This document shows, in pieces, positions 1 through 10,449 of a DNA stretch of 64,000 nt. A program made the translations under genes and the position numbers. Numbering within the stretch: the stretch's first letter is position 1; each line of letters opens with the position of its first letter. Source of the stretch: Pseudoneurospora amorphoporcata (taxonomy: Eukaryota > Ascomycota > Sordariomycetes > Sordariales > Sordariaceae); the NCBI GenBank assembly GCA_033297205.1, contig MU859175.1, forward strand, positions 1-64,000, read 5' to 3'. The notes under the pieces are model-generated. The model worked only from the letters and a program-made list of their open reading frames with translations, made no database searches and was not told where the DNA came from.

Positions 1-63
1 CCCAACCTTCTCCTGGAGGTTGAGAAGATCAACAAGGCTTTCGAGACCAAAGTAGTTTATTAG
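1..63 (+). CDS. Possible 3' end of a protein-coding gene (partial)
   Basis: Frame 1 is open from the window edge to a TAG at 61-63 and encodes about 20 residues. The codons (CTC, GAG, AAG, ATC, AAC, TTC, ACC) match the preference of the confident genes in this window, and the peptide looks like the end of a helix (LLLEVEKINKAFETK). The rest of the gene would lie to the left. The stretch is too short to assign a family and could be chance. Confidence 0.3.
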   Translation, partial: PNLLLEVEKINKAFETKVVY

Positions 64-2378
64 CTGAATTGAACTACTGTTCCAAGCCCTGAATATAGCC
101 CTTGTCACAGAGGGTCTATCCGGCGAGAAGGATGGGCTTCATGTCGTGGAGAGCAGAGCTCACCTCTCACTTTGGTGGTCTTGAGGCATCCGCTCTTATT
201 GTACGGAGTTTCCGTTTCGAGCGAAACGGTAGTCGCTGTGGATGGCGTCCGCAATGATCGCATAAAGATGTCGAGGTGTCGGGGCAACATGTTGCGCGAG
301 CCTCGGTTCATGCTCGTCTTTTGGGATGTTAGGCAGGGCAAGTCGCCGCGGCAGCTGTGGTCGCTCTTGTTGGACGAGGAAGTAGGCGACGCGTCGGCGG
401 CAACACAGGCTATCCGTTACCAAGACATCCACGTCGTTTCAACATTCCGTTACACGGCTAACACACAGACTGTATATAAGCTTCTGGCTTCGAAACTCGT
501 GGACGCCATGCTCGACGGACCGGGCGAGTGGACGGCTTACATATGGAGGACTGACAGCTGGGAGAAGATTGGAGATGGGCTTTCCCATCGCGCGACCCGG
601 TTGGGAATGAGAGAGCTGGGCTAGACGACGGGTGTGTCGGCCGGCAGTGAGTGCGCTCGACATGACACTGCGTCAAATCAACCAAACCAGGACGGAGCTG
701 GGCCATTTACTTGGATGGCCAGGGCAGGACTGACACCCCTCTGATGGCCCCGTCTTTTTTGTTCGTTTAAAGATTGAGTTGTGCAAGTCGCACAGCCGAG
801 CGCACAACGGTAGCTTGGTAGCCTGAGCCGTTGCCTGTTCCAGAAAATTTGGATTGCCTCGTCGGCTGCCGACGCTTTGCTGCGGGCAATAGATGACAAC
901 AAAAAGGGAAGGAAATCGCCTGTGTCGCTATTTAGCCCTGCTGATTGGGTGGTTCCCGCTCGGTTTGCCCAAGGCAGAGATACCGTTTACAGTACCTTAC
1001 TTACCGTGTAAGGCGGCGTACGACCTAAGAACTAGAAGTTGCGAAGTACTGGCTGCAATGTTTTGTGTTACACCCGACTCAAACTCGCACAACGGATGCT
1101 TCCCCGTCCTTCTGGTGTATGCTGTGCTCTGGGGTCTGGTTGAGAGTTGAGCTGCACTTTCACGCTCATGACGACAGGCCTATCTGCATCATCATCGTGA
1201 CTGGAATGTTACGGCTCACGTCCTGGGTGCTCTTATCTGCCTTCAGGTTGCTCTCACCCGACCATACACCTGGCGGGTAACTTCCGGGAAGCTACTGCAA
1301 AGCCCCATGTCTTTCTTTCACAGTTCCACAAGAAATTCCCGTCTACACATGGGCGCCTTCCGTTGACGACCTGTATGGTGGGACTCTCAACATCGGGCCA
1401 CGGCAATTGAAGCTTGCACACGGCCAGCACGACCCGACCCAACGATGATCCCACGCGCTGGCAACCTAAGGTACGTACTAACCCACGCTTGTGTTCGCGG
1501 CTTGTTCGTATCACTCCTCCCGTCGGGCACCTTCAGAAGTTGTTCCTGCAAGTGCCTGGACTTTGCGCTGCAAGCAACAAACTGCTTTCGAGCGGCAGAA
1601 AGTGAAAGTACCGTGAACTGCTACGTCTGAGTACATTTAGCCTCACTTGTCTTCTCAGCTTCCATGGAGCTTTCTCACTTTCGCACAACCGTATCTGACG
1701 TACTTATCGCCCAAGATGGCCTACCTACTGCCTCCCGTCCCGCCTAGACTAGGTAGGTAGTTCTCAAGCTGCCTCGTCTGATACCTCATCCCTCTTGCTG
1801 TCGATTGTGCCCATCGTAGGGTTGAACCGACTGTTTGTATTCCCCTGCACAGGCTTTTTCGTCTTCCTGACCGAATTCCACCTTGGGGCTGTATGCATCC
1901 AAGATACAAAGTGCCCATTTCGTCATCCCATTAAGAGAGCTGCCACTTAGCCCGAACTCCCACCGCCGTAATTTCGACTGAAACGCTCCAAGGACTGGCG
2001 CGTGACTGAGTTCAGATGAGGCTCAATGTTATCATAAGATGATTAGGGGGTTTTCTTTTGACCGACTGATCTCTGGCTGATATTGAAGTTGCGGGGCAAC
2101 GGAAGGCACTTCGCAGTTTCGCACTTGGGATGACGGGAAAAATCTGATTTCGTACCTTCCAGTTTCCCTTTTAAAGCCCACAGCTTGAACAAAACCCTTG
2201 CTCCCCTCTCCCCCCCCCTCCTCCTCTCTCACATCTTCCTTTCCTCCCCAGCACCGTAGAGACCTCACAGCTTTCTTCGCCATTTTGACTAGGTTGCGAG
2301 ACTCGACTTCTCTTCTTTTTTGAGCTGACTTGACTTTTCAAGTTGTCATTCCTTTTCCACCTGTCCTCACCAACTTAA
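64..2378. other. Intergenic region and leader of the GT-B gene
   Basis: I see no supported gene here. ORFs exist on both strands but are short, overlap each other and have no recognisable domain. A CCTACCTA/TAGGTAGG cluster lies at about 1720-1760. A strongly pyrimidine-rich tract (CT runs, about 2195-2250) sits just upstream of the glycosyltransferase start and is probably its promoter or 5' UTR. Confidence 0.5.
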
Positions 2379-3892
2379 ATGGTCATCATGACCATTTCTA
2401 CCGACGTTCCTTACGGACCCCGCGTGGCCACCAACGGCATTCCGGCGAGCAAGATGCGCGTCTTTTTGGTCCAGACCGCCCAAGGTCTCACTCCCTCCTC
2501 AGGAGGCTACAAGGCAAACGTCAACCTTCTCCGCCAGTTGCGTCTGTTGGGTCACGACGCCGCCCAGATCTGTTACGGTTTCGAAGACGAAGTCGAGAAG
2601 TACGCGGAGCTGGCCAGGGCCAAGGGTGTTGAGCCCAACGTCACCAACCACTCAGCTCTGCCAGTCGTCGACTCCAAGGGAAACCAGCGCCAACTGGATG
2701 TCAAGACATTCATGGATGAGCATGGCATTCACAATATCGTCATTTCTCGCGTCCCTTTCAATGAAGCTTACCCCACTAGGGAATTCTGGCAGGACACCAA
2801 AGATTACCTTGAGGTACCCTTGCCCCCATCCTCCGTGCCTCAAGATCGAGTGCTAACATCAGGTGTCCAGGAGCGCTCCATTACTCAGCGCATGCAGACC
2901 TTGATCGACATCTTCTCCGAGCATATCACTGCGTACCGTCCTACCCACGTCGTCTTTAACGATCCCGTCACTATGAAAGTCACGGCTGACCACGCACTCC
3001 GGACCACCTTCAAGCGGATCAACGTCATCCACACCGCTGAACAGCTGCCTTTTGGCCCGTATTGCAACGGCATTCTGGGCCATTGCTCGTCCCCTGAGGT
3101 CGAGGACCGACTGCTTAGAGAGCTGGAAGGAATCTGGGTGGTCTCAAAGGCCATCGGAGACTATGCTTGGCAGTACGGAAGACTCAAGACCACATTCCTG
3201 GTTCACAGTCCGCTCACGTACCTCGATGCCCGCACCGGAGGCATGCCCGTCCAGCGCTACAACATTGACAAGTTCGAAGTCGGCATGGTTAACCCCTGCC
3301 CTCACAAGGGTCTCTCCATCCTCGTTGAGCTCGCCAAAAGACTGCCGCAAATTCAGTTTGTCACTTGGAGCAGCTGGGGCTCTCGTGGCAAGCACCTCGA
3401 TCAGCTCAAGGCACTTCCCAACATGAAGTAAGTCAAGATTCCCCTATCCCCGAGTGCAACCCAACGCTTACCATTCACTTTGAATCAAGGGTCATGCCCA
3501 CGACCAGCAACACGGACGAGATTTGGGACCGCATCAAGGTCCTGCTTGCACCCTCTGTCTGGCTCGAGGCGTGGGGAGTTGTCGTGACTGAGGCCCAGCT
3601 TCGTGGCATCCCCGTAATCGCTTCCAATGCCGGCGGACTCAAGGAGGCCAAGATCGACCTGCCTTACTGTCTCCCCGTCAACGTGGTCACCGGCGACAAG
3701 CATGAAAATGGCGACTATATCGTCCCGGAGCAAAACATCGACCTTTGGGAGGACGCCGTTCTCCGCTTGATGACTTGCAAGCAAAACTATGACAGGGTTG
3801 CACGCGCAACTGCCCAAGGCTCTGTCAAGTGGCTTAACGGCCTCGACCCTCGTGCCCACGAGAAGTGGTTCCTGGGAATGATGACCGCTTAA
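2379..3892 (+). CDS. GT-B fold glycosyltransferase (glycosyl transferase group 1-like)
   Basis: Three exons (2379-2813, 2871-3427, 3490-3892) join in frame into a 464-residue protein. The introns are GT-AG, 57 and 62 nt, the first with a GCTAAC branch site. The C-terminal half carries the GT-B donor-site signature: a WLEAWG...TEAQLRGIPVI block with the EX7E pair, followed by SNAGG. The N-terminal half starts a Rossmann-type unit with a Gly-rich loop (SSGGYKANVN), as in family 1/4 transferases. I see no signal peptide or membrane segment, so a cytosolic enzyme is likely. It probably transfers a sugar from an activated donor; donor and acceptor cannot be told from sequence. Start: the first ATG of the frame, with a second ATG three codons later that has an equally plausible context. 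Intron 1 is a stop-free multiple of three, so retention would add 19 residues. The family call is firm, the substrate unknown. Confidence 0.85.
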
Positions 3893-5212
3893 GCCAAGCA
3901 TCCTTCCTTCCAGCATACTGCATATCACACCATGTTTGGCGTTATTCCCTGGATTTTTGCTTTTATTGGTGGGAGGCGTCATCTTTGTTTACCATCACCG
4001 GGTTTGATAGCGTATGCAAAATCTCGGACATCTACGGAGCAATACCAATACAAGTCATTTTTACTACTTCTTCTTGTTTCTGGAGCTGTAGTTGTGAAGG
4101 TACGTCCTTGGTACTTGTTACCTCTTTCTCTTTCTCACAGGTTACGCAGTTGGAATAAGGCTTCTTTGCACAAGAGCCTTGGAAACATGAATTTGGTTGA
4201 TGTAGATGTCCAAACTCTGCATGGTGTGGCGGTGCTGTATCCGATGTATCCTAGGATCATTATCTTCAACTATATCAGCTAGGCCTGATATATGTTTTCT
4301 TGCTCTTTGGCATCCTCCGCTGGATTTTCAAGTGAAAACCAGTGCTTTCTCAGGTGCACAGGTTCATTATGCCTGATCGACCGGGTACGCGCAGCATCCT
4401 GAACGTCAAGGTATAATTATGGGAAATCTCACAGCTGCGTGGAAGCCAAGGCTGTCAAGATCGCGAGATCTTGCCAGCCGGCGTGTTCCTTCCACATCTC
4501 GCTTGAACTCACGATGCTCTACCTCATGAAGGCACGCCCTCATGAACGGCAAGTGCACTGCGGATGTAAGCGATCTGACGCGTGTGCTGCTGCACTTTGA
4601 CATGCCAGATAGGAGAAGTCTGCTCTTGCCATAAAGAAATATGGCTCAGTTCCAATCGTGTCCAGTGGAAATGTCATTCACGACATGAGAAAGGCACAGC
4701 CAATGGAAGATGGCCGGAGAAAAAGAGAACTGGACGCATCGGCTTAGAACGTTGCCACACATTCTCAAGACTACCTCTAGGTCTTTCCCATTCTGTGTTC
4801 GGATCTAGGGCTTCTAATTTCCCACGGCCACTATTCTGAAACAAATGATTCTGAGCTAATTCAACCAAGGTTCTTGCTCCAATATTCTCTCACATGCTAA
4901 AGTATGGGACGGTCTCTTTCCCATTCCATGAAAAACGACTCCAGGGGCAACAAGAGCCAGATCAACTTCCATCGGAATATTCCGTGTCGAGACCATCCAA
5001 TGGCAGGAGCATTGACGCTGAACAGATGGCAGCTGCTCATCAAAAGGTTCATTCATTCATTCAATCCTTCATTCGTTTTTTCCTATCATCCCATGGCAAA
5101 TATGCCGTCCATACCCGTTCCCTCATCTCATAATGATATCTTACATTATGCGAACGGCAAATTCAGAGGCTCAACGTTCCTTCCTTCCATCTATCCTTCC
5201 GTCCCTCAGTCT
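3893..5212. other. Intergenic region between convergent genes
   Basis: No supported gene. This holds the 3' UTRs of the glycosyltransferase (+) and the small protein gene (-). A short ATTC-rich simple repeat lies at about 5050-5080. Confidence 0.5.
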
Positions 5213-5838
5213 TCACTTTGTGGAAGTCGACTCGTTCTTTCTGAAATGGCTCGCTCCAGTCATCCCATGCTTCAGCTTCTGGTCTTTCTTCTTCAACTCG
5301 GCCGCATCCTCCTCCGCCAATTCCTTGTCGATACGAGCGCCCCAGTGGGGCTTGTTGCCGTGGAATTCCGCCTGTTAAAGCAGAAAATGATGTCAATCAG
5401 CCATCCCGTTCTGAAAGCTTCCTAATGAGAAGGGGCGAGAAGCAAACACAGAAAGCAGATAACATGAAAACAGGATCACAAGAGGGGGTATGGGGGTGGA
5501 AGGTCAAACTCACAGCAAGCGTGGGGTCCTTCTTGAAAGCTTCTTCCCTCCCTTTTTGCGACTCCTCCATGTAATGCTGGTTGACCGCGGCGTTCTGGTC
5601 CTCTGTCATTTCGCAAGGTCAGCATAGCATTACGCAAGGTAGCACAGCACACGTCTTTCCGCGTGCTTGGGTAGTGCTGAGAGTTGGGAGACAAGAGAGA
5701 CATACCAGGACGATAACCCTTCACGTTCTTTCCGCTATGCTGAGCAAGATCGTTGATCTCGGCCTGGGAAATGTGGCGCTGGTTGCCATCTTCGTAGATG
5801 CTGGGGAAGCCAACGTTGGAGTTTCCGGCGTAGGACAT
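5213..5838 (-). CDS. Small conserved-looking protein of unknown function (126 aa)
   Basis: Three exons on the minus strand (5706-5838, 5514-5602, 5372 to be excluded so 5213-5371) join in phase to 126 residues ending in TGA. Donors are GTATGT and GTGAGT; acceptors are GACAG and AACAG. The protein is hydrophilic and charged, with no signal peptide or membrane segment. Exon 1 reads MSYAGNSNVGFPSIYEDG and then HISQAEINDLAQHSGKN; the C-terminal half is Lys/Glu-rich and helical (DKELAEEDAAELKKK). I do not recognise the family. Its short introns, clean phases and codon use make it a real gene. The first ATG of the exon-1 reading frame lies 60 nt upstream (5898), but the ATG at 5838 begins the structured part and is chosen. 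Confidence 0.75.
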
Positions 5839-6686
5839 GATGGAGGATGGAAGAGTGGGTTGTGATGAAATGTGTCTGTGCGTTTGTTCTTTGGGCAAGC
5901 GGTCTGGACTTTTCGGTCGGTTGTTGTCTGCTGTTGAGGTTTGGGGAAAGAGTCGAGGTTGTTAGGGATATGAGTTGAAACCTCGATTGTTTCGTCAGAA
6001 GTTTTGGTTCTAGATTTTTGCTGAAGATTATTCTTTGAACGATTTCTAGCGAGTTTGTTTGTCTCGATTTCCTCTCTTTCATCGGGGATCTCACTTATAT
6101 TACTGTCGAGCAGTCGAGCAGTCCGATGACTCGAGGGGGTGGTGGGGATCCACTCAGAACGTCATCCATTCGATCACGGGCTCCGGAGCATTGGGACCAT
6201 TTTGAAACACCCTTCAAATTTCAATGACAACGCAAAGCGTCATAGATACGACTGAATGCCCAGTCAGATGTACCCGAAGGCCTCAATTACTTTCTCGGTT
6301 TGGGGAAATGCAATGGATGGTCCGTCAATTTCGATGTCACTTCGATGATCAGCATCATGGTTGGTGATGGAGCTGGTGGTGGAAAAGGGTATCAGTGCCA
6401 AGAGAGACCCCTGTCATGGCGATGATTGTTAAAGTGTTATTGCTGTCGACGACACTGTTGTTTTCAAGAGTATTATTTGACAGATTGAATCAGTTCTCTA
6501 GGCTGGAATGATTCAAGTCTTACTAGGAATCCATTATTGACGCTATTTTGAACACGAAGACCAACAGGAATTGAGAAAACTTGACTTCATTTCACAACCG
6601 CTAACAGCACGGTTCTATACGACCACCATTAACTACCATAACACTGTTCCAATTCACCCGCTCCCATCCACGTGTTATTCTCACCA
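5839..6686. other. Intergenic region
   Basis: Promoter and leader of the small minus-strand gene and the 3' flank of the next one. No coding signal seen. Confidence 0.5.
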
Positions 6687-7523
6687 TCAAACCCGGCAAA
6701 CTCTTACTTCCTCTCTCTTACCCATTCCCAACCGTTTAGCTAATCTCTCCAGTCCCATCTTGATATCCTCATCTTCCCTCCTTACCTTTTCCTTCTCCCC
6801 ATCACCTTCTCCATTCCCATCCAATTTTCCCATCACCAAATCTTCCACCCCTTCCACATTACCCCCATCCGCCTCCTCCGCTTTGTCTTTTCCTCTTCCT
6901 CCTTTCTCCACAAGCACGTACTTCCCAGCCTTCTTGAAAAACGCCCCCCTCAACTCCTCCACCACCCCCACCAATCTTTGTAGTTCTCTCCTCGTCTCCT
7001 TTTCTTCCACGGTCATCATCATTGCATCCTCAAGCTCATCATCACCGCCCTCCGAGCTCAAGGGGCTCGAACACCCAGAGTCAGAGTCCCCAAAGTGCTC
7101 AGAGCGGTGTAAACGACCGTGCAAATAAGCATCAAAAGACTTATTAACCTCCTCGTCCAACAGTGTATCAGCGTCGCGGACGAAGTTTCGGGTTGATGAG
7201 TTGAGCCGGCAGAGGGAGGTTTGGAGGAGTTTGTGGATTCCATCGGAGTTGTCGATGGCAATGTCAAGAGGGGAGAAGGAGGAGTGATGGGAAGCGGTGG
7301 TGGTAGTGGTCAGTTTGAGGAAGCGGAAGTCGCGCTTGAGAGAGAGGGCTGTTTGCAGGAGGGAATGGGTGATGGTACTGATGGAGGGGAGGGTTGGTGA
7401 GGTGGTTGAAGAGGAGGAGGGTCTGGGAGGGGGGCTGAGAGCGCCGGGAGGGCTGAGAGGGGTGGAGAAGTTGGATGGATCGGAGGGGTCGGATGGGTTG
7501 GACGACTCGTAGAGGAATGGCAT
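6687..7523 (-). CDS. Hypothetical low-complexity protein (278 aa)
   Basis: A single open frame of 278 codons. The N-terminus (about 1-50) is Ser/Pro/Thr-rich. The middle (about 50-190) looks helical, with a block TLLDEEVNKSFDAYLHGRLHR, followed by an acidic and Ser patch. The C-terminus is rich in Gly, Glu and Lys and reads like a charged coiled tail. No catalytic or binding motif is visible and I do not recognise the family. The opposite strand also has a long ORF (6571-7128), a shadow produced by Ser/Pro codons. Gene status rests on length, an uninterrupted frame and a sensible start near an exposed promoter region. Confidence 0.55.
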   Translation of the reverse strand: MPFLYESSNPSDPSDPSNFSTPLSPPGALSPPPRPSSSSTTSPTLPSISTITHSLLQTALSLKRDFRFLKLTTTTTASHHSSFSPLDIAIDNSDGIHKLLQTSLCRLNSSTRNFVRDADTLLDEEVNKSFDAYLHGRLHRSEHFGDSDSGCSSPLSSEGGDDELEDAMMMTVEEKETRRELQRLVGVVEELRGAFFKKAGKYVLVEKGGRGKDKAEEADGGNVEGVEDLVMGKLDGNGEGDGEKEKVRREDEDIKMGLERLAKRLGMGKREEVRVCRV

Positions 7524-8375
7524 GGTTGCGGCGGTGGTGGTTATGTTTGGGTTGTAGTACCTTCGGCCGATAGAGTTGAATGAAACTGGAAGCTATGCTT
7601 ATGTTTGACTTGGTGGACTCGTCTAGAAACTTTAACTCGCAGAAACCTCGCGGTTTCATGTCATTTGGCAGTCGTAGCACTTCGAGCGTTGTTCGCAGCC
7701 GTCCATGAAAATGAACAGGATAGACCTATTGTCCCGGTTAAGAAATTAACATCCCCCGGGTTCAACTGGCTTTGTGCCTTGTGAGCCTTGGTCTGTTCTG
7801 CGGGTACTGCTGGATGACAGAGGTGTTCAGAGCAATTCACGAGAAGCGAAGAACAAGCCCATTGTCCCGGTGAGTTGTGTGCTTCCCCCGGTTCCAAGTG
7901 CCTTTGTTGGTCTTGCCCGCTTGTCTGCTCTTCGGTACGGGTAACCAGTCCGTGGGTTTCCATTGGGTTGTCTGCCGAGACATTGACTTTTGTAACAAAG
8001 AACGAGGTTCATCAGATATGACGGTGGTCCGGAAGCTGTGCCGCGGCCCGTGAGACCATCACACGGACTCGTTCCCTCCTTTGACTTGTTGTTCTTGCGT
8101 CTGAGGGATTGCCCGGCTGAGGACTGGAGGTGTTTTGGAGGATGTGTGGCTGGACTGGTATATTGTGCATTGTAACTTATCTGTACGGTTAGAACTAGTG
8201 TGGAAGCCGGTGGTGCCGGTTACCACAATGACCATTTGGGCATCAAATGTTAGCTACGAGGTTAATGGAAGGTCATTTCCGCCCACAGGTTCGAGTGGTC
8301 TCCAAGCATGGTAAAGGGGTATCATTAGAATAGAACAAGGAAAGTCCGGAATATCTGTAGCAGAACACACACCCA
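7524..8375. other. Intergenic region with a degenerate direct repeat
   Basis: No gene seen. Two diverged tandem copies of a segment of about 100 bp lie at about 7700-7815 and 7830-7945. They share the order ATTGTCCCGGT, then CCCCCGG, GTGCCTTTG-like and TCTGCTCTTCGG/TCTGTTCTGCGG-like blocks. Confidence 0.45.
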
Positions 8376-9419
8376 CTACTTCTGCCGCACATTCTTCGGT
8401 TTCCGCTTCTTGAACACCACAGCCGGAACCGCGTCCGCAGCCGCAGCCGCAGCCGTAGTATCAGACTCGCCCGTAGCAGGCAGAGAAGGGACAACCTCAT
8501 CAGCAATCCCCGACACTCCCTCACTAGGCTCGCTCTTGATGGCCGGAACCTTGGGAATGGCACTGCTCTCCTCCGCATCCGCACCATCTTCCTTCTTCAC
8601 ACCTCCGTCTCCACCACCCTCCTCGTTCTCCTCCTTGACGCTCCCCTTCCCACTCTTTTCGGCCTCATCTTCCTTTTTAACATCCTCCTCCTCAGTCTTA
8701 ACCTTCTCCTTCTTCGGCGGAATCCCCCCACTCAACAACTCCTCCAACTCCCTATCCTCCTCCACCTTTGCCATCTTGCTTCCCACGCCCCACTTCCTCG
8801 GCCGTTTAAACAGCCCCTTGATAGCCTCCTCCTGCTCTTTTTCCTCTTCCGTCCGTTCCCTCTCCCTCTTGACACCGACCGCCCTTCCCTCCGCGCCCAC
8901 GGGGATCACACCCTGACCGGCGGCTGCGGCTGCGGCTGCCGAGTTTCCATCAGCGCCCTCGTTAACCACTCTAACATTGGTAACCTCCCACTCCCCCGCC
9001 AACGCCATACTCCCCCTCAGCTCCGTCGGGATATTCACGCCCAACTCCGCCAACTGTTCCAGCTGCTTCTGTCTTTCCGCTTCATTTAGACCAACAGCGG
9101 CAGCATTAGCTCCTGTCGGACCACTTCCTCCACCTCCACCACCGCCGCCAGATTTGTGTCCTCCTCTTTGTCCAGCACCACCACTGGTACTTGGTGTGCC
9201 AGAGACCACCCCATTCAACCGCTCGACCTCCCTTTTCGCCCGTTCCTTTTCTCGTTCTTGCTGGTCCGCAGATCTATGTAGATCGCGCAGGGATCGCTTG
9301 ATGGCGCCCTGGTGCTTGGCGGTCGACTCGTGGTTTCTTTTCTCGAGAGGGGTGTCGCGGACGAAGACGGAACAGTGTTTGCACCAGTATTTGGGGGTGG
9401 ATTTCCAGAATTCCGACAT
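8376..9419 (-). CDS. U1-type zinc-finger protein, WBP4/FBP21-like splicing factor
   Basis: Intronless, 347 residues. The N-terminus is a matrin/U1-C2H2 finger: C13-x2-C16-x13-H30-x5-H36 in the context WKSTPKYWCKHC...NHESTAKHQ, directly preceded by MSEFW as in WBP4/FBP21 proteins of the spliceosomal B complex. A basic coiled segment follows (about 40-70). The rest is low-complexity (Gly, Ala, Lys/Glu) up to a C-terminal FKKRKPKNVRQK block, a tail also typical of this family. WW domains found in the animal protein are not visible. Role: nuclear, pre-mRNA splicing, inferred from the family. The Gly and Ala runs produce antisense ORFs that are not genes. Confidence 0.85.
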   Translation of the reverse strand: MSEFWKSTPKYWCKHCSVFVRDTPLEKRNHESTAKHQGAIKRSLRDLHRSADQQEREKERAKREVERLNGVVSGTPSTSGGAGQRGGHKSGGGGGGGGSGPTGANAAAVGLNEAERQKQLEQLAELGVNIPTELRGSMALAGEWEVTNVRVVNEGADGNSAAAAAAAGQGVIPVGAEGRAVGVKRERERTEEEKEQEEAIKGLFKRPRKWGVGSKMAKVEEDRELEELLSGGIPPKKEKVKTEEEDVKKEDEAEKSGKGSVKEENEEGGGDGGVKKEDGADAEESSAIPKVPAIKSEPSEGVSGIADEVVPSLPATGESDTTAAAAAADAVPAVVFKKRKPKNVRQK

Positions 9420-10449
9420 GGTTGAAGGGTTGTGGTAACTAGACAGCGACTTGCTAGATAGTGGGTTTCAGAGACCAGAGCGCAATGTTTGGACGGGTGT
9501 TGGAAGTGATCGAACGTCGTGCAAGAAGGGGGGGGCAGCTGCCACGAATGATTTCTAGTCGCGGGCTTGTCGTTGATTTGACAAATGTGTTTCGAATGCT
9601 ATTGCGCGCCTTGTTGAGTGATGTATGAGGGCATCAGCTTTCAATGACGGCGATTTGTTGTGATCAAGAAGTGAAAGATTCAGTTCCGCGCTGAATCAAA
9701 GGTTGACGCGACGGCGAGGATTCCATTGCAGCCCCAGTGCCAAACAGCCGTGACGTTGACGTCCACTGAAAATTGGGTGGGTCCTGCAACTCCAGTGCAG
9801 CCGGCAGGCAGTGTGGACCTGGGCATGAACGCTGTGACCCAATTGGTTCAGGGCTTCAAGGCCTAAAGGTACCGGTACAGACTATAGGTACCTTAGGTAT
9901 AGCATGTCAACTCAACACCACGCCAATCGGGAAACTATCACCAGAAATCAAGTATTACCTACTTCACTCTCGGCGTCACAAGATCGAGAAACGACAATGT
10001 TGGACCCAAAACCCGTTAAATGTGCTCGCTGTGGCGCGCATCCCTAATTCTATATACATCTACGACTTCTAATTATGTATTTCTCCTCGATTTCCATGCT
10101 GCTGGCGAATCGAGCTCGTCGTCAGCCACTCATGACCTAAGCTCCCGAAGTCACAGCTAACTACCCATGTTAAACAACAACCCCATGTCTAACCATCCGA
10201 ATTCGTCTGCCACCGTCATTACTAACCACGACGTCGCAACTTCTGGTGTTACGCGTCTCCTCATCATCCATCAACCTCCTCATTTTATCACTCTATACCC
10301 CGAGACTCAGAAGCACAATAGTACCGTTCCCAAATCAATGCAAAGCAATAACCCTGTTGGCCGAAATCAATAAAACACCCCTCCACATCAACGCTGACTC
10401 ATCAGTTAACCCTCAACCCAATGGCGACTCTGCCAGGACGTAGTTCTGC
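9420..10449. other. Intergenic region
   Basis: Upstream region of the zinc-finger gene and 3' flank of the Pir-type gene. No coding signal. A small cluster of GGTACC/TAGGTA motifs lies at about 9868-9900. Confidence 0.5.

Noticed and set aside
172..624. 150-codon plus-strand ORF near the left edge
   Set aside because: No motif, mixed codon use and overlapping ORFs on the other strand. Could be a lineage-specific gene but cannot be supported.
6571..7128. 185-codon plus-strand ORF rich in Ser and Pro
   Set aside because: It overlaps the minus-strand hypothetical gene and has a lower-quality, purely low-complexity sequence. The choice of strand is not certain.
8410..9438. Plus-strand ORFs over the zinc-finger gene
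   Set aside because: Ser/Pro/Ala shadow of Gly, Ala and Lys/Glu codons in the real minus-strand gene, which has an intact zinc finger.
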